From NCBI GenBank assembly GCA_021498095.1, contig JAIZWK010000001.1, positions 2,467,666 through 2,531,665 on the forward strand: a stretch of DNA of 64,000 nt. The letters run 5' to 3'. Positions within the stretch are counted from its first letter, which is position 1. Each line of letters begins with the position of its first letter. The notes under the pieces were generated by a model. The model ran no database searches and was not told the origin of the DNA. It saw only the letters and a list, made by a program, of their open reading frames with translations. Source of the DNA: Candidatus Harpocratesius repetitus (GTDB taxonomy: Archaea > Asgardarchaeota > Lokiarchaeia > Sigyniarchaeales > Promethearchaeaceae). Position numbers and translations under genes: made by a program. This document shows, piece after piece, positions 9,619 to 19,914 of the stretch.

Positions 9619-9642
9619 ATTTCAAATATAAATAATTGAAAT
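9619..9642. promoter_or_regulatory. Candidate TetR operator palindrome
   Basis: ATTTCAA at 9619 and TTGAAAT at 9636 form perfect 7-bp half-sites with a 10-bp spacer. The site sits about 75 bp upstream of the M29 start and in the gap shared with a TetR regulator, a typical place for its operator. AT-rich DNA produces such palindromes by chance, so this is only a candidate. Confidence 0.35.
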
Positions 9643-9845
9643 ATAATGGGTAAATCACATTCATTTATATTTCTACGAGAATATTTCTCCAGTAACTTTT
9701 TCTACCAATATTTTTTGTTAATCCAAATCTAACCTATGATATTAAGATGAAATACTGAAATAATTTAAATGTTGGCATGGTTAGGGAATTCATCTTCTTT
9801 ATTCTCCAAAATTCATTTTTTTTTTGAAAAAATAAATTAAAAAAA

Positions 9846-9852
9846 TTTATAC
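9846..9852 (+). promoter_or_regulatory. TATA-like box for the TetR gene
   Basis: TTTATAC about 55 bp upstream of the ATG would place transcription start near 9877, leaving a short leader that includes the GAGAGGA site. Confidence 0.4.
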
Positions 9853-9904
9853 TCACAAATAAATAACTTTAATTTAATAATACAAGAGAGGAAAAGCTTA
9901 ATCA

Positions 9905-10612
9905 ATGAAAAAAAAAAGAAATCGATCAGTTGATCTCAAAGAACAACAATTTAATCGAATAATTGCTGAAGCTAAAAAAATCTATGAAAATGAAGGTATT
10001 TCAGGATTAAATATTCAAAATATTGCAGAACAAGTGGGAACAGTTAAGGGGAATTTGTATAATTATGTAAAAAGCAAACGTGAATTATGGTATGCATTAT
10101 TATATCAAGAAACAAATAAATTTTCCGAGAAAATGCTTGAAATAATTAAGAACCATAAAGATGATTCCATATCGCTTATCGAAAATCTAATTAAATTTAT
10201 GATAATTGATTTTCAAATACAATTTCCATCAATACATAAAATGTTGAATGAAACACCACCATCTGCAAAGAAAATTGGAAAATTTGAACGCAAATTTAAA
10301 AATTTAAACTTTTTAAAACCAATAATCACAGCAATTGATTTAGCTAAATCGCGAAATGAACTTATTCAATTGAAAAGTGAATATCTTGCTTCTTATTTTT
10401 GGATAATTTGTCATGGAACATATTACGAAATGAATAATACGAAATCTATTGGTATGAATATCGATTTAAGAGACTTTGTCTTTAATCAGCTAAAGGATCA
10501 GTTGAAATATGTTTATACAACTGCTGCAAAAAGAGAAGAATATGTCTTTAAAGAGCGAAATTCACGAATCAGACGAGTTAATATTTCTAAGATAAGATCA
10601 ATACCCTGGTAA
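9905..10612 (+). CDS. TetR-family transcriptional regulator
   Basis: Residues 10-60 form the TetR helix-turn-helix (IIAEAKKIYENEGISGLNIQ..IAEQVGTVKGNLYNYVKSKREL). The C-terminal part is helical and variable, as expected for the ligand-binding domain, and ends in a basic tail. Start is set by GAGAGGA, 8-9 bases upstream of the ATG. The gene lies between the minus-strand M29-epimerase-hydrolase genes and the plus-strand hydrolase genes, so it probably controls the peptide-use island. The inducer is unknown; a peptide or amino acid is an inference from context. Confidence 0.88.
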   Translation: MKKKRNRSVDLKEQQFNRIIAEAKKIYENEGISGLNIQNIAEQVGTVKGNLYNYVKSKRELWYALLYQETNKFSEKMLEIIKNHKDDSISLIENLIKFMIIDFQIQFPSIHKMLNETPPSAKKIGKFERKFKNLNFLKPIITAIDLAKSRNELIQLKSEYLASYFWIICHGTYYEMNNTKSIGMNIDLRDFVFNQLKDQLKYVYTTAAKREEYVFKERNSRIRRVNISKIRSIPW

Positions 10613-11002
10613 AATGATCAATCTTTAAATATAATTTCTGATGTAATTTTGGATAAAACATAATTAAATGAACATTTTTCATTAAAATATTCAATAAAAT
10701 TACCAAATATTTTATTATTGCTTCAATAGATTTGATAATTAAACAAAAAAATCATAAAAATTTCATTAATCTTTCGTTTTTCATTGAATTTTTCTCTTAA
10801 ATTATAGTTTTTGAGATTGATATCAAGATACCTACATTTCATAATATTAATAAACTACTAAGATTAACATATAAACAAACTCCGTTCATTTAATTCTAAA
10901 ACGAGACAACTTTTTTTTTAGAACTAATAATGGTTTGGATATTAGCAATAATAAAAATTAACGTGAAAATCATCTTCATGTTAAAATTTGGAGATAAAGA
11001 CA
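10613..11002. other. Intergenic region before the second beta-lactamase-fold gene
   Basis: AT-rich with no supported gene. TATA-like stretches occur near 10867 (CATATAAAC). A GGAG at 10990-10993 serves as ribosome binding site for the TTG at 11003. Confidence 0.5.
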
Positions 11003-12406
11003 TTGATAAATCAAGAAATTCAATCAAAAATTGAGGAATTAATCATAAATAATTTACAAGAATCCCAAATTCCTGCATTAAGTATAGCTATTGTTGAAAA
11101 CAATCAAGTAATTTATGCGAATGGCTTTGGAGCTCGCAGAATTCGAGGAAATTTACCCGCTAGTGAAAAAACATTATATGGGATCGGAAGTTCTACAAAA
11201 TCTTTTACAGCTCTTGCAATAATGCAATTAGTTGAGGAAGAAAAAATCAATCTTGATGATCCAGTTCAGAAATACATTACATTTAAACTGGGTTCTGAAA
11301 AAAAACCAATCACAATTAGACATTTATTGTCTCATTCCTCTGGAATACCTGATTTAGATGCATCTATTCGCTCTATTGTCGAAAAAGTATGTTTCCCAGA
11401 TCCTCTTTTTCCCATGTCAAGTAAAAATGATTTTCTAAGACATGTAAATAGGGCACAATCGGAATTTTTCTTTGATCCTGGTGAACACTTCTTTTATAAT
11501 AACGATATGTTTACTCTTTTGTTACTTATCATCGAAAAAATTACGGGTATGCCATTTGAGGAATATATACAGAAAAAAATCTTACTACCATTAGATATGA
11601 AAAGATCAACTTTCTCAAAAGAAGTTTTTGATAACGATCCCTTAAACGATAAATTTACAGGATATATGATAAAACCTGGACCAGATGGAATTAATATGCA
11701 AGAAACGGATTTTCCATTTAATTGGCTACTCTATGCATGTGGAGGTTTAATTTCTTCAGTAGATGAAATGTCAAATTATCTTATCACAATGTTAAATAAA
11801 GGTGTTTACAATGGTAAAAAAATAATTTCTTCTAAATATTTCGATGAATTGTGGAAAACTATTATATCAAGTCCTTATGGAGCTGGAAAAAATCCACAAT
11901 ATTGCCTTGGTTGGATACGAGAAGATGATTTCTTTAATACAACCTTGATTCATCATGGAGGAAATACAGGAATGTCTTCGAGTTACATGGCACTATTACC
12001 AGAAAAGAAAATAGGGGTTGTAATGGAATCAAATACAAATTTTCTTTATTCAAGTACATTAACACGGGAAATTCTTACCTTATTATTAGGAAAGAATCTT
12101 GATGAATTAGATGTTTTTCATAGAAAGAAAATTCTACAGAATATTTGTGGTGTTTATCATTCTTATCAAGGAATAAATAAATTAGAAGTTAACCTGCAAG
12201 GTGGAAAACTCTTCGGAACAATTACGTCTGGACCTTCATCTAATACTTTCCCTTTATATGCTCTAGATTTTGCTAAACTACGTTTTTCAATTCCAAAACC
12301 GTATTTTGGAAATGATCCAGGAATGGAATTTCAGTTTTTTGTATCTTCTGAATCAAATAAGGTTTTAGTAACAGCAGATCGATTCTTATTTCATAAAATA
12401 AATTAA
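11003..12406 (+). CDS. Serine beta-lactamase-fold hydrolase (MEROPS S12 type), second copy
   Basis: The start is taken as the TTG at 11003, nine bases after GGAG; an upstream TTG at 10988 overlaps that site and is less likely. The 467-residue product is a paralogue of the 5.8-7.2 kb gene, with all three motifs intact: SSTK (Ser63-Lys66), YNN and HHGGN. The domain order is the same, a penicillin-binding-like domain followed by a small C-terminal beta domain. No signal peptide is seen. The family includes D-aminopeptidases, D-Ala carboxypeptidases and esterases. It is followed after 84 bp by the CocE-type hydrolase on the same strand, probably one transcript. Confidence 0.85.
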   Translation: MINQEIQSKIEELIINNLQESQIPALSIAIVENNQVIYANGFGARRIRGNLPASEKTLYGIGSSTKSFTALAIMQLVEEEKINLDDPVQKYITFKLGSEKKPITIRHLLSHSSGIPDLDASIRSIVEKVCFPDPLFPMSSKNDFLRHVNRAQSEFFFDPGEHFFYNNDMFTLLLLIIEKITGMPFEEYIQKKILLPLDMKRSTFSKEVFDNDPLNDKFTGYMIKPGPDGINMQETDFPFNWLLYACGGLISSVDEMSNYLITMLNKGVYNGKKIISSKYFDELWKTIISSPYGAGKNPQYCLGWIREDDFFNTTLIHHGGNTGMSSSYMALLPEKKIGVVMESNTNFLYSSTLTREILTLLLGKNLDELDVFHRKKILQNICGVYHSYQGINKLEVNLQGGKLFGTITSGPSSNTFPLYALDFAKLRFSIPKPYFGNDPGMEFQFFVSSESNKVLVTADRFLFHKIN

Positions 12407-12490
12407 CTTAAGTTGTTTTATTAGTGGGAAATTCGCACTTTTTTTTCCATTTTCACAGATTTTAACTATAATAATATGAGGGATAAATAA

Positions 12491-14329
12491 TTGAAATTTT
12501 CTGATGATTTACAAAAAATTCATTTTGGTTCGTATTTGAAATTACGAAATATTGAATATCATGAATATTTAGAATTTTCTCAATACATTTCAATGAGAGA
12601 CGGTATCCAGATTGCAGTTGATGTAGTAATTCCACAATCATCAAAAAGTAATGAAAAATTTCCAACATTGCTTTATCAAACACGATATTGGCGAAATATC
12701 ATCCCTCGAAAATTGTTTAAAAAAATATGGAGAAAAATAAATCCAAAAGGAGACCTAATAAAGCGTTTCTTCACAAATTATGGCTATGCAATGGTGCTAG
12801 CTGATGTAAGAGGGACTGGAGCATCATTTGGAACTAAAGATCATCCCTTTTCTAAAAATGAAATTGATGATAGCAAAGATATTTTGGATTGGATTATTTC
12901 ACAATCATGGTCAAATGGAAAAGTTGGCACTTATGGAAATAGTTATCCAGGTACTGTGGCAGAATTAACTACTATTCATCATCATAAAGCATTAAAATGT
13001 GTTTTTGTTAGAGGAAATGAATTTGACTCATTCTCAGATATTTTTTTTCCAGGAGGTTTATTTCCTTCCGCTTTTTTCAAAGATTGGGGAGAAAAAACCA
13101 GAAACTTGGATCTAAATAAACCAAATCAATTTTTAATGAAATTATTCACAAAGGGTGTAAAACCAGTAGATTCTGATAATCAAAGAATTCTTTTAAGGAA
13201 AGCAATTAAAGAACATAAAAAAAATGCGAATTTCTTTACTTCTTTAAAAAAAATACAATTTCGGGAAGATTCATTTGGTTCAACAAATTTAACTATCGAT
13301 GACTTTAGTATTCACAGCAAGAGAAATCGAATTGAAAATTCGAATGTTCCGATATTTCACTGGGGTAGCTGGCTTGATGCCCAAGTAAGTAATGTTGTAA
13401 TTCATAGATTTTTAAATTACAACATAATTCAAACTGGATTAATTGGATGTTGGGCACATGGAGGAGGAAATCCAGTAGTTCTTTCAAAAAAGGGAAAATA
13501 TGAAATAGGGCTAGATCCTCTTTCTCAAATGGGGGAGATATTAAGATTTTTTGATTTTTACTTGAAAAATATGCATAATAATGGATGGACAGAGCAAAAT
13601 AGAATAATTTATTATACAATTAAGGAAAAAAAATGGCAAACTACAAATAAATGGCCTCCAAATAATTGTTCTTCAAAAAGGCTTTTTTTTGGTAAAAATT
13701 CAAGACTAATTCCAAAAATGAATCCAAATTTATATGGAAATACACCCTATAATGTAAGTACTAAACCAACAACTGGAAAACGCAATCGATATTACACTCA
13801 ATATGGGGGAGGAAAAGTAAAGTATACAAATAGGGATAAAGCAAGAAAATATTTTCTTTCTTTTATTTCAGAACCTATTGAAAATGATATTAAAATAATC
13901 GGTTATCCTGTAGTAAAGTTATACTTAACTTCATCACAACCTGATGGGGCAATTTTTGTCTATTTGGAAGAAGTTTCTCCTTCTGGAGATATCTTCTACA
14001 TTACTGAAGCCTTAATACGTTTAGGTTCTTGCAAAGAATCAAGTCCACCTTATATTACACCAATTCCTTATCATTCTTTCAAACGTGAAGATTATCATCA
14101 ATTAAAAGAAAATGAAATAATATCTTTACACTTGGCGTTTATTCCAACTTCAATTGTATTAAAGAAAGGTTCAAGAATCCAAATATCAATATCTGGGAAC
14201 GATTCTCAGACATTTGATGAAATTAATTTGAAGAATAGAAAGAATCAGAAATATACAATTTACCATGACAAAACTCATATTTCTTATATAGATATCCCTG
14301 TTACAAATGATTCAATTCTTTTTTCTTAA
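12491..14329 (+). CDS. CocE/NonD-type serine hydrolase (X-Pro dipeptidyl-peptidase family S15)
   Basis: A TTG start at 12491 is supported by GAGGGAT six bases upstream. The protein has the S15/CocE layout: an alpha/beta hydrolase domain with DVRGTGAS, nucleophile Ser151 in GNSYPG, Asp in GSWLDAQ and His in CWAHGG, then a C-terminal jelly-roll domain (about 450-605) typical of X-Pro dipeptidyl-peptidases. Members cut acyl-proline dipeptides or hydrolyse esters and amides. No export signal is visible. The gene follows a D-peptidase-like hydrolase and converges on the peptide transporter operon, which favours a peptidase role over an esterase role. Confidence 0.88.
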   Translation: MKFSDDLQKIHFGSYLKLRNIEYHEYLEFSQYISMRDGIQIAVDVVIPQSSKSNEKFPTLLYQTRYWRNIIPRKLFKKIWRKINPKGDLIKRFFTNYGYAMVLADVRGTGASFGTKDHPFSKNEIDDSKDILDWIISQSWSNGKVGTYGNSYPGTVAELTTIHHHKALKCVFVRGNEFDSFSDIFFPGGLFPSAFFKDWGEKTRNLDLNKPNQFLMKLFTKGVKPVDSDNQRILLRKAIKEHKKNANFFTSLKKIQFREDSFGSTNLTIDDFSIHSKRNRIENSNVPIFHWGSWLDAQVSNVVIHRFLNYNIIQTGLIGCWAHGGGNPVVLSKKGKYEIGLDPLSQMGEILRFFDFYLKNMHNNGWTEQNRIIYYTIKEKKWQTTNKWPPNNCSSKRLFFGKNSRLIPKMNPNLYGNTPYNVSTKPTTGKRNRYYTQYGGGKVKYTNRDKARKYFLSFISEPIENDIKIIGYPVVKLYLTSSQPDGAIFVYLEEVSPSGDIFYITEALIRLGSCKESSPPYITPIPYHSFKREDYHQLKENEIISLHLAFIPTSIVLKKGSRIQISISGNDSQTFDEINLKNRKNQKYTIYHDKTHISYIDIPVTNDSILFS

Positions 14330-14374
14330 AATAGAAAAAAAGTAAAAAAATTCTTAATTCACCAATTTACCTTC

Positions 14375-15736
14375 TTATTCTCTGAATAAATGACACCAAA
14401 CACTATGATCCTCGTTAATTTGGATTTTACCAGGATATTTATTTTCACATAATTCCAATTGTGAGTCTTTAAAGCTGCATCGTGGGTGAAAAGGGCAACC
14501 TCGAGGTGGATTAATTGGACTGGGAACTTCTCCTTCAAGAATAATACGCTTGATTTTATGTTCTGGATCAATTTCAGATCTTGCAGAAAGTAAGGCTTTA
14601 GTATATGGATGTTTTGGATTTTCAAATATTTCATCCACTTTGCCGTATTCAACCAATTTACCCAAGTACATTACAGCAATATTATCTGCAATATGATGAA
14701 CAACAGATAAATTATGAGTAATAAATAAGTATCCATATCCATAATTTGATTGAAGATCTTTTAATAAATTTAAAATTTGGGCTTGAACTGAAACATCTAA
14801 TGCAGATGTTGGTTCATCTAATATAATTAATTTCGGATTGCTTGCTAATGCACGGGCAATTACAATTCTTTGTTTTTGTCCTCCAGAAAATTCATGTGGA
14901 AAACGATCAAGGTGTTCGCGTTTCATTGAAACTTGATTAAGAAGAGCAAGTGCTTTATCCCGAAGTATATCTTTATCGGTAATCCCCATTAAATTTCTAT
15001 AAGGTTCAGAAAGGATATCTACTACCTTCATTCGAGGATTCAATGCAGCATCAGGATCTTGAAAAACAAGTTGTATTTTTTGTCGTAATTGAGCATTAAA
15101 AACTTTTGGTAATTTCTCCTTCTCAAAAAAGATTTCTCCATCTTCTTTGGGAATTAGTTCAAGTAAGCTTTTTGCTATTGTTGATTTTCCACAACCACTC
15201 TCTCCAACTAAACCTAAGGTTTCTCCCGATTTTATTGTGAATGATACACCATTAACCGCTTTTATTTCACCCACTTTATGTTTTAAAATACCTCCATAAA
15301 TAGGATAATATACTTTCAGATTTTTTACTTGTAAAAGAGTTTCATATTTTTTTGTATTTTTAATTGATTGAAGTTTTTCAAAATCAATTTTTCGGATTAT
15401 TATAAAACGAACTAAGATTAAACAAATAATCGTAAGAATTAATCCTGCAGAAAGAATTTTGTACCAAAAACCTCCTGTATATAGTGAAATTCCAAATTCG
15501 ATATTCAAGATTGATAATCTAAAATTATTAAGTGAAAAAATAAAACCTATGATCAAACTTGCCAATCCAGGGATTAAACTTAAAATATGAATTATAATTA
15601 ATTTGTCTTTCTGAATTAATTGAATTTTATCTCCCCAATTGCCAATAAAGATCGTTATGCTAAAAAAAACGATTAAACTAATAATAAAGAGAAAAATTGA
15701 TATAAAATTGTCAGATAATTCTGTGTTAAGAATCAT
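14375..15736 (-). CDS. Opp/Dpp-type peptide ABC transporter ATPase (OppF-like) with N-terminal membrane domain
   Basis: Residues 133-453 form a standard OppF/DppF ATPase: Walker A GESGCGKS (178-185), Q loop VFQDPDAALNP, signature FSGGQKQR, Walker B LIILDEPTS, switch His in ITHN, and a C-terminal peptide-transporter tail with Cys in CPFHPRC and further Cys typical of the iron-sulfur site. Unusually, about 115 residues precede it with three hydrophobic segments (about 11-33, 46-71, 93-113). Normal OppF proteins are soluble and lack these. The start is five bases beyond the OppD-like stop, so translation is coupled. The ATPase powers peptide import together with OppD, OppB, OppC and the binding protein at 21 kb. 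Confidence 0.92.
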   Translation of the reverse strand: MILNTELSDNFISIFLFIISLIVFFSITIFIGNWGDKIQLIQKDKLIIIHILSLIPGLASLIIGFIFSLNNFRLSILNIEFGISLYTGGFWYKILSAGLILTIICLILVRFIIIRKIDFEKLQSIKNTKKYETLLQVKNLKVYYPIYGGILKHKVGEIKAVNGVSFTIKSGETLGLVGESGCGKSTIAKSLLELIPKEDGEIFFEKEKLPKVFNAQLRQKIQLVFQDPDAALNPRMKVVDILSEPYRNLMGITDKDILRDKALALLNQVSMKREHLDRFPHEFSGGQKQRIVIARALASNPKLIILDEPTSALDVSVQAQILNLLKDLQSNYGYGYLFITHNLSVVHHIADNIAVMYLGKLVEYGKVDEIFENPKHPYTKALLSARSEIDPEHKIKRIILEGEVPSPINPPRGCPFHPRCSFKDSQLELCENKYPGKIQINEDHSVWCHLFRE

Positions 15737-15739
15737 TTG

Positions 15740-17716
15740 TTAATTCGCACTCCTTTTGGAATTTAGATTTTGGATTTTCTGTTCAATAGTATTATTTGAT
15801 TTGTATAAATGACAAGCAACAAAATGATTTTTTTCTACTTCTATGATCTCTGGAGTAATGGATTCACATTCTGGAATTCTTTTTTCACATCTTGGATGAA
15901 ATCGGCAACCAGAAGGGGGATAAATTAAATTTGGAACAGAACCAGGAATTGTTGCTAATTTCTCTGTTTTTCGTGACACAACTGGAACTGCTGCGATTAA
16001 ATTTTCTGTATAAGGATGTAGTGGATTATTGAAAATACTCAGTGTATCTCCAGATTCAACTATTTTTCCACTATACATAACTGCGATTCTATCACATATT
16101 TGTGAAATGACCCCTAAATCATGCGAAATAAAGAGAATTGAAGTATTATATTTTCTTCGTAATTCAGTAATTAATTCTAATATTTGGGCTTGAATTGTAA
16201 CATCTAAAGCGGTTGTTGGCTCATCTGCCAGTAATAATTTCGGATTGCATGCTAATCCCATTGCTATCATAATTCGTTGTCGCATTCCTCCACTTAATTC
16301 ATGAGGATAACGATCGTATATCTTTTCTGGGTCGGGTATCCCTACATCTTTCAAAATTTGAATTGACCAAAGTCTGGCAATATAATAAATTGAAGTTCTT
16401 TTTTCTAAATTAGATATTTGATTTTTTAATTCTTTCAAAGATTGAGTCAAATTTGCGTTATTATTAGGATTATTTTTAATCATTCTCTTTAGTTCTTCAA
16501 TATCATTCTTGAGAGAATGAATTTTTTTTGTATTTTCTTGTGCTATCTTCATTAATTCCTTCTTTTTGTGTAAAAGATAAACTTCGGATATTTGATCTCC
16601 AACTTTAATAACAGGATTTATCGAATTAAGAGGATCTTGAAAAATCATGGTTATCTTATTTCCCCTGTAATCTCTAATTTCATCTTTCGATTTTTCTAGG
16701 AGATTTTCTCCATTATAAATAATGGAACCATCTATGATTTCTCCTGGTTTTCTAACTAATTGCAATATAGAAAGAGCAGTAACCGATTTACCACAACCAG
16801 TTTCCCCAACCAACCCAAGATTTTCGTTCTCATAAATTTCAAAACTTACTTTTTCTACTGCTCGAACAATTCCTTCTTCTGTAAAAAAATAGGTGGTAAG
16901 ATCCTTTACTTCTAAGACGGGCTTTTTCTCTTCAATCTGCTCATCTATTGAAGAACCATTTAAAATCTTAGAATCTACTTCATTTTCAAAATAATAATCT
17001 GAATTAATTTTCATAATAGATTTTTTAACTAATAAAAAAGCAAATATGTAAAGGATAATCAAGATCCCATATCCATTTATTTCAAATAAATATCCTCTTC
17101 TCACAATGCCAAAATAAAGTATTTGAATACTCCAGATGCACCCTGAGATGATTGTTGCAATAAAATTAATTTTAGAGATTATTTCTGGTTGAATTCTTTT
17201 TGATTCTGATTTGAGAATATTAATTATTTTTGAAGTCAAATTACATATGCCTAAAATTAAGAAAGTCCACCAAAAGCCCAGCTTCATCTCTCGAATATAA
17301 GATACATTGAGAATTTTAAAAATTGAAAATAAAATACCAAGAAATGCAAGAAAGACCAATGATATCAGATGATATTTCTTTAGTTCTTTCATATATTTAT
17401 TTAAATTACTCTTTCTGAGTATATTTATTAGAATACTATAGGATATCAAAGCAGTAATCGCTAATTGTAAAAAGAAAGGGAATGGAATCTGAATAAATTT
17501 TTCAAAAAACCAGCGAAAAATAAAACTAAGGATATTTCCAGTAAGAATAATTATAGGTATTTTATGATTAAACTCATATTCGACCTGTTTTTCTTTATCT
17601 ATAATTGAAAATTCATTAAATTTTAAGTAAAGATAAGATATTATCCCCATAATCAAAACTTGTTCAATAATAATAATATTGAATCTTGATGCAGTGTACT
17701 CACTTAATAATGTCAT
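15740..17716 (-). CDS. Opp/Dpp-type peptide ABC transporter ATPase (OppD-like) with seven-segment membrane domain and coiled-coil insert
   Basis: The ATPase part starts near residue 265: Walker A GETGCGKS (304-311), Q loop MIFQDPLNSINP, signature LSGGMRQR, Walker B LLADEPTT, switch His in ISHDLG, and the Cys-containing C-terminal tail. Two features are odd for an OppD. First, about 235 N-terminal residues hold about seven predicted membrane segments. Second, an insert of about 60 residues (roughly 382-445), rich in Lys, Glu and Asn, lies between the Q loop and the signature and looks like a helical hairpin or coiled coil. Both nucleotide-binding subunits in this operon therefore carry extra membrane parts. 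Function in peptide import is likely. Confidence 0.92.
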   Translation of the reverse strand: MTLLSEYTASRFNIIIIEQVLIMGIISYLYLKFNEFSIIDKEKQVEYEFNHKIPIIILTGNILSFIFRWFFEKFIQIPFPFFLQLAITALISYSILINILRKSNLNKYMKELKKYHLISLVFLAFLGILFSIFKILNVSYIREMKLGFWWTFLILGICNLTSKIINILKSESKRIQPEIISKINFIATIISGCIWSIQILYFGIVRRGYLFEINGYGILIILYIFAFLLVKKSIMKINSDYYFENEVDSKILNGSSIDEQIEEKKPVLEVKDLTTYFFTEEGIVRAVEKVSFEIYENENLGLVGETGCGKSVTALSILQLVRKPGEIIDGSIIYNGENLLEKSKDEIRDYRGNKITMIFQDPLNSINPVIKVGDQISEVYLLHKKKELMKIAQENTKKIHSLKNDIEELKRMIKNNPNNNANLTQSLKELKNQISNLEKRTSIYYIARLWSIQILKDVGIPDPEKIYDRYPHELSGGMRQRIMIAMGLACNPKLLLADEPTTALDVTIQAQILELITELRRKYNTSILFISHDLGVISQICDRIAVMYSGKIVESGDTLSIFNNPLHPYTENLIAAVPVVSRKTEKLATIPGSVPNLIYPPSGCRFHPRCEKRIPECESITPEIIEVEKNHFVACHLYKSNNTIEQKIQNLNSKRSAN

Positions 17717-17739
17717 TTTTTCATTTAACCTCTATATTA

Positions 17740-18873
17740 TTATGATATATATCTTGGATCCAAGGCATCCCGCAAACCATCCCCGATAAGCATAAATCCT
17801 AAGACGGTAATAGAAATAAAGAAACCAGGCCATAATACCGCCCATGGGGCGACCTGTAACATTGCAGCACCTACATTTATATCTCTCCCCCATTCAACAA
17901 TGTTGGGTTCTCCCAGACCAATAAAGTTTAAAGAAGCAATTCCCAAAATTGTTGACCCTAAATCGAATGTTGCTGCGATGACGATAGGAGATATTGAATT
18001 TGGTAATAAATATTTAAACATAATTTTGAAATCTCTAGCACCAGAGACTTTAGCTGCTTCTATATATGTTTTATTTTTCTCTTGTAATACAGAACCACGC
18101 GTTAATCGAGCAAATTCTGGAATTAAAAGTATACTAAATGCAATAAGTATATTTTCCATGGTTTTTCCCAAAATTCCGATAATTACCATTGCTAAAATCA
18201 ATCCTGGAAAAGACATGATAATATCAATAATCCTCATTATAAGATTATCAATAAATCCTCCAAAATATGCTGCAATTAAACCAATAATTACTCCAATAAT
18301 CAATCCAAGAGAAATAGCAATAAGTCCAGAAGTTAATGATGCACGTGACCCCCAGATTAATCGTCCTAAAACATCTCGACCAAATTCAGTCGTTCCAAAA
18401 AGATGAGCAGATGAAGGAGCCTCAAAATCTCCCGCAAATATATTAATTGCCACATCCAAATAGGAATATGGAGACAACCATGGCGCAAAAACCGCCAATG
18501 TAATCATAATTAATATTATAATCAAACCAACAATTGAAAGTGGAGTTAATAATTTCCGAAATATCGAACGTTTTGATTTATTTTTAGCAATTTCTTTTTC
18601 CAATGAGAGAACTTTTTCTGATTTTTTACTAAAGAAAAATTTGAAATAAATCTTTAATGAATTTTCATCGTGTTCTCGATTTAAAACGTTCCAATCGGTA
18701 TAACTAGAGGTTAGTTGATTTGGGAGAAATAGAAATCTAAGTATATTTTTCAAAGTATCAAATCTATTATTTTCTTTAAATGGAGATTTTGAAAAGGTTT
18801 TTTTTCTATCTTTTAAGATATTTTGATTAAAAGAAGCACCCAAATCATTTGTTTTTAGTTGTTTTTTATTCAT
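17740..18873 (-). CDS. Peptide ABC transporter permease (OppC/DppC-like)
   Basis: The ATG at 18873, preceded by GAGGA, is preferred; it overlaps the OppB-like stop by eight bases. About 115 N-terminal residues are cytoplasmic and basic, longer than usual. Then come the OppC N-terminal membrane segment and the binding-protein-dependent transport domain with five further segments. The EAA loop (EAAKVSGARDFKIMFKYLLPN) contacts the ATPases. It forms the channel with the OppB-like subunit. Confidence 0.93.
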   Translation of the reverse strand: MNKKQLKTNDLGASFNQNILKDRKKTFSKSPFKENNRFDTLKNILRFLFLPNQLTSSYTDWNVLNREHDENSLKIYFKFFFSKKSEKVLSLEKEIAKNKSKRSIFRKLLTPLSIVGLIIILIMITLAVFAPWLSPYSYLDVAINIFAGDFEAPSSAHLFGTTEFGRDVLGRLIWGSRASLTSGLIAISLGLIIGVIIGLIAAYFGGFIDNLIMRIIDIIMSFPGLILAMVIIGILGKTMENILIAFSILLIPEFARLTRGSVLQEKNKTYIEAAKVSGARDFKIMFKYLLPNSISPIVIAATFDLGSTILGIASLNFIGLGEPNIVEWGRDINVGAAMLQVAPWAVLWPGFFISITVLGFMLIGDGLRDALDPRYIS

Positions 18874-19909
18874 ACACAATCCTCGGGTCAATAATTGTAT
18901 AAATAATGTCTGCAATAAGATTACTGAAAATATTTATAACCCCAATAACAATAACAATGCCAATAATCATCCAATAATCGTTAGTTTCAATGGCTTTTAC
19001 AAGTCCATAACCTATTCCTTTATAGTTGAATGTCATCTCAATAATTGCTGAACCTGCTAAAATACCACCAATTCTATTAATTGCAATTGTAACTGTTGGA
19101 ATAAGTGCATTTCTCAAGGCATGTTTATTATAAACAGATTTTTCACTTGCACCTTTCGCTCGAGATGTGCGAATATAATCATTTTCTAAAACATCCAGCA
19201 TACTAGCTCGTGTCTGTCGAGTAATTGTTGCAAAAGAAAGGGCAGTTAAACATAATACAGGAAGAATCATATGAATTAAAGCATCTTTTAGTAAATATTG
19301 ATCATTTGCAAGAATACTATCTATTATTCGAAATCCAGTTACAAATGGAGGATCAGCACCTCCAGGAGTTTTAACACCATATACTGGAAGAGAAATCCAA
19401 TCTCCAGTAGCATCAGGGAGAATTATTCCAAAAAGATACTGAAAAAGCATCCCTAAAAAGAAACTTGGTAATGCTACAAGCAGAACAGCGAAAACTCGAA
19501 TTAATGTATCTTGCCATTTATCCTTATACTTGACAGAAATTAAACCTGTTTTAATTCCAATAATTGGTACCAAAACGATAGGAATGATTGCTATTTCAAT
19601 AGTTCTAGGCAAAGCAATTCGGATATAGTCTGAAACTTTCTCATTTGGTGAAACACTCGAGGAGATTCCTAAATCTCCATGAAAGAAATTAATAAAATAT
19701 GTTTTAAATTGAATATACCAAGGATCATTCAAATGGAATTTTTCTTGATAAGCAGCGATTACTTCAGGTGGCGTTCCTAAAGGAAAATTACTGGAAGGAT
19801 CACCCGGCATAAGTTGAGCAAAGATCCAAGTTAAAACCATCAAAATAAGAATCATAGGAATCGCTAAAAGTATACGTTTGATAATATAAATCATCATTTT
19901 ATTTACCAT
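18866..19909 (-). CDS. Peptide ABC transporter permease (OppB/DppB-like)
   Basis: A 347-residue inner-membrane permease with the family's N-terminal segment (YIIKRILLAIPMILIL), a large extracytoplasmic loop, five more segments and the EAA loop (RTSRAKGASEKSVYNKHALRNALIP). Two further Met codons follow the first within six residues, so the exact start is uncertain. It overlaps the OppC-like gene by eight bases and lies five bases beyond the small membrane protein gene, so the set is one transcript read from about 20454 down to 14375. Confidence 0.93.
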   Translation of the reverse strand: MVNKMMIYIIKRILLAIPMILILMVLTWIFAQLMPGDPSSNFPLGTPPEVIAAYQEKFHLNDPWYIQFKTYFINFFHGDLGISSSVSPNEKVSDYIRIALPRTIEIAIIPIVLVPIIGIKTGLISVKYKDKWQDTLIRVFAVLLVALPSFFLGMLFQYLFGIILPDATGDWISLPVYGVKTPGGADPPFVTGFRIIDSILANDQYLLKDALIHMILPVLCLTALSFATITRQTRASMLDVLENDYIRTSRAKGASEKSVYNKHALRNALIPTVTIAINRIGGILAGSAIIEMTFNYKGIGYGLVKAIETNDYWMIIGIVIVIGVINIFSNLIADIIYTIIDPRIVYE

Positions 19910-19914
19910 TTTCT

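Larger units (their letters stand above)
9545..9904. other. Divergent promoter region of the M29 and TetR genes
   Basis: AT-rich gap holding outward promoters for both strands. It contains a palindrome at 9619-9642, a TATA-like box at 9846-9852 and a GAGAGGA ribosome binding site just before the TetR ATG. No small gene is evident. Confidence 0.6.
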
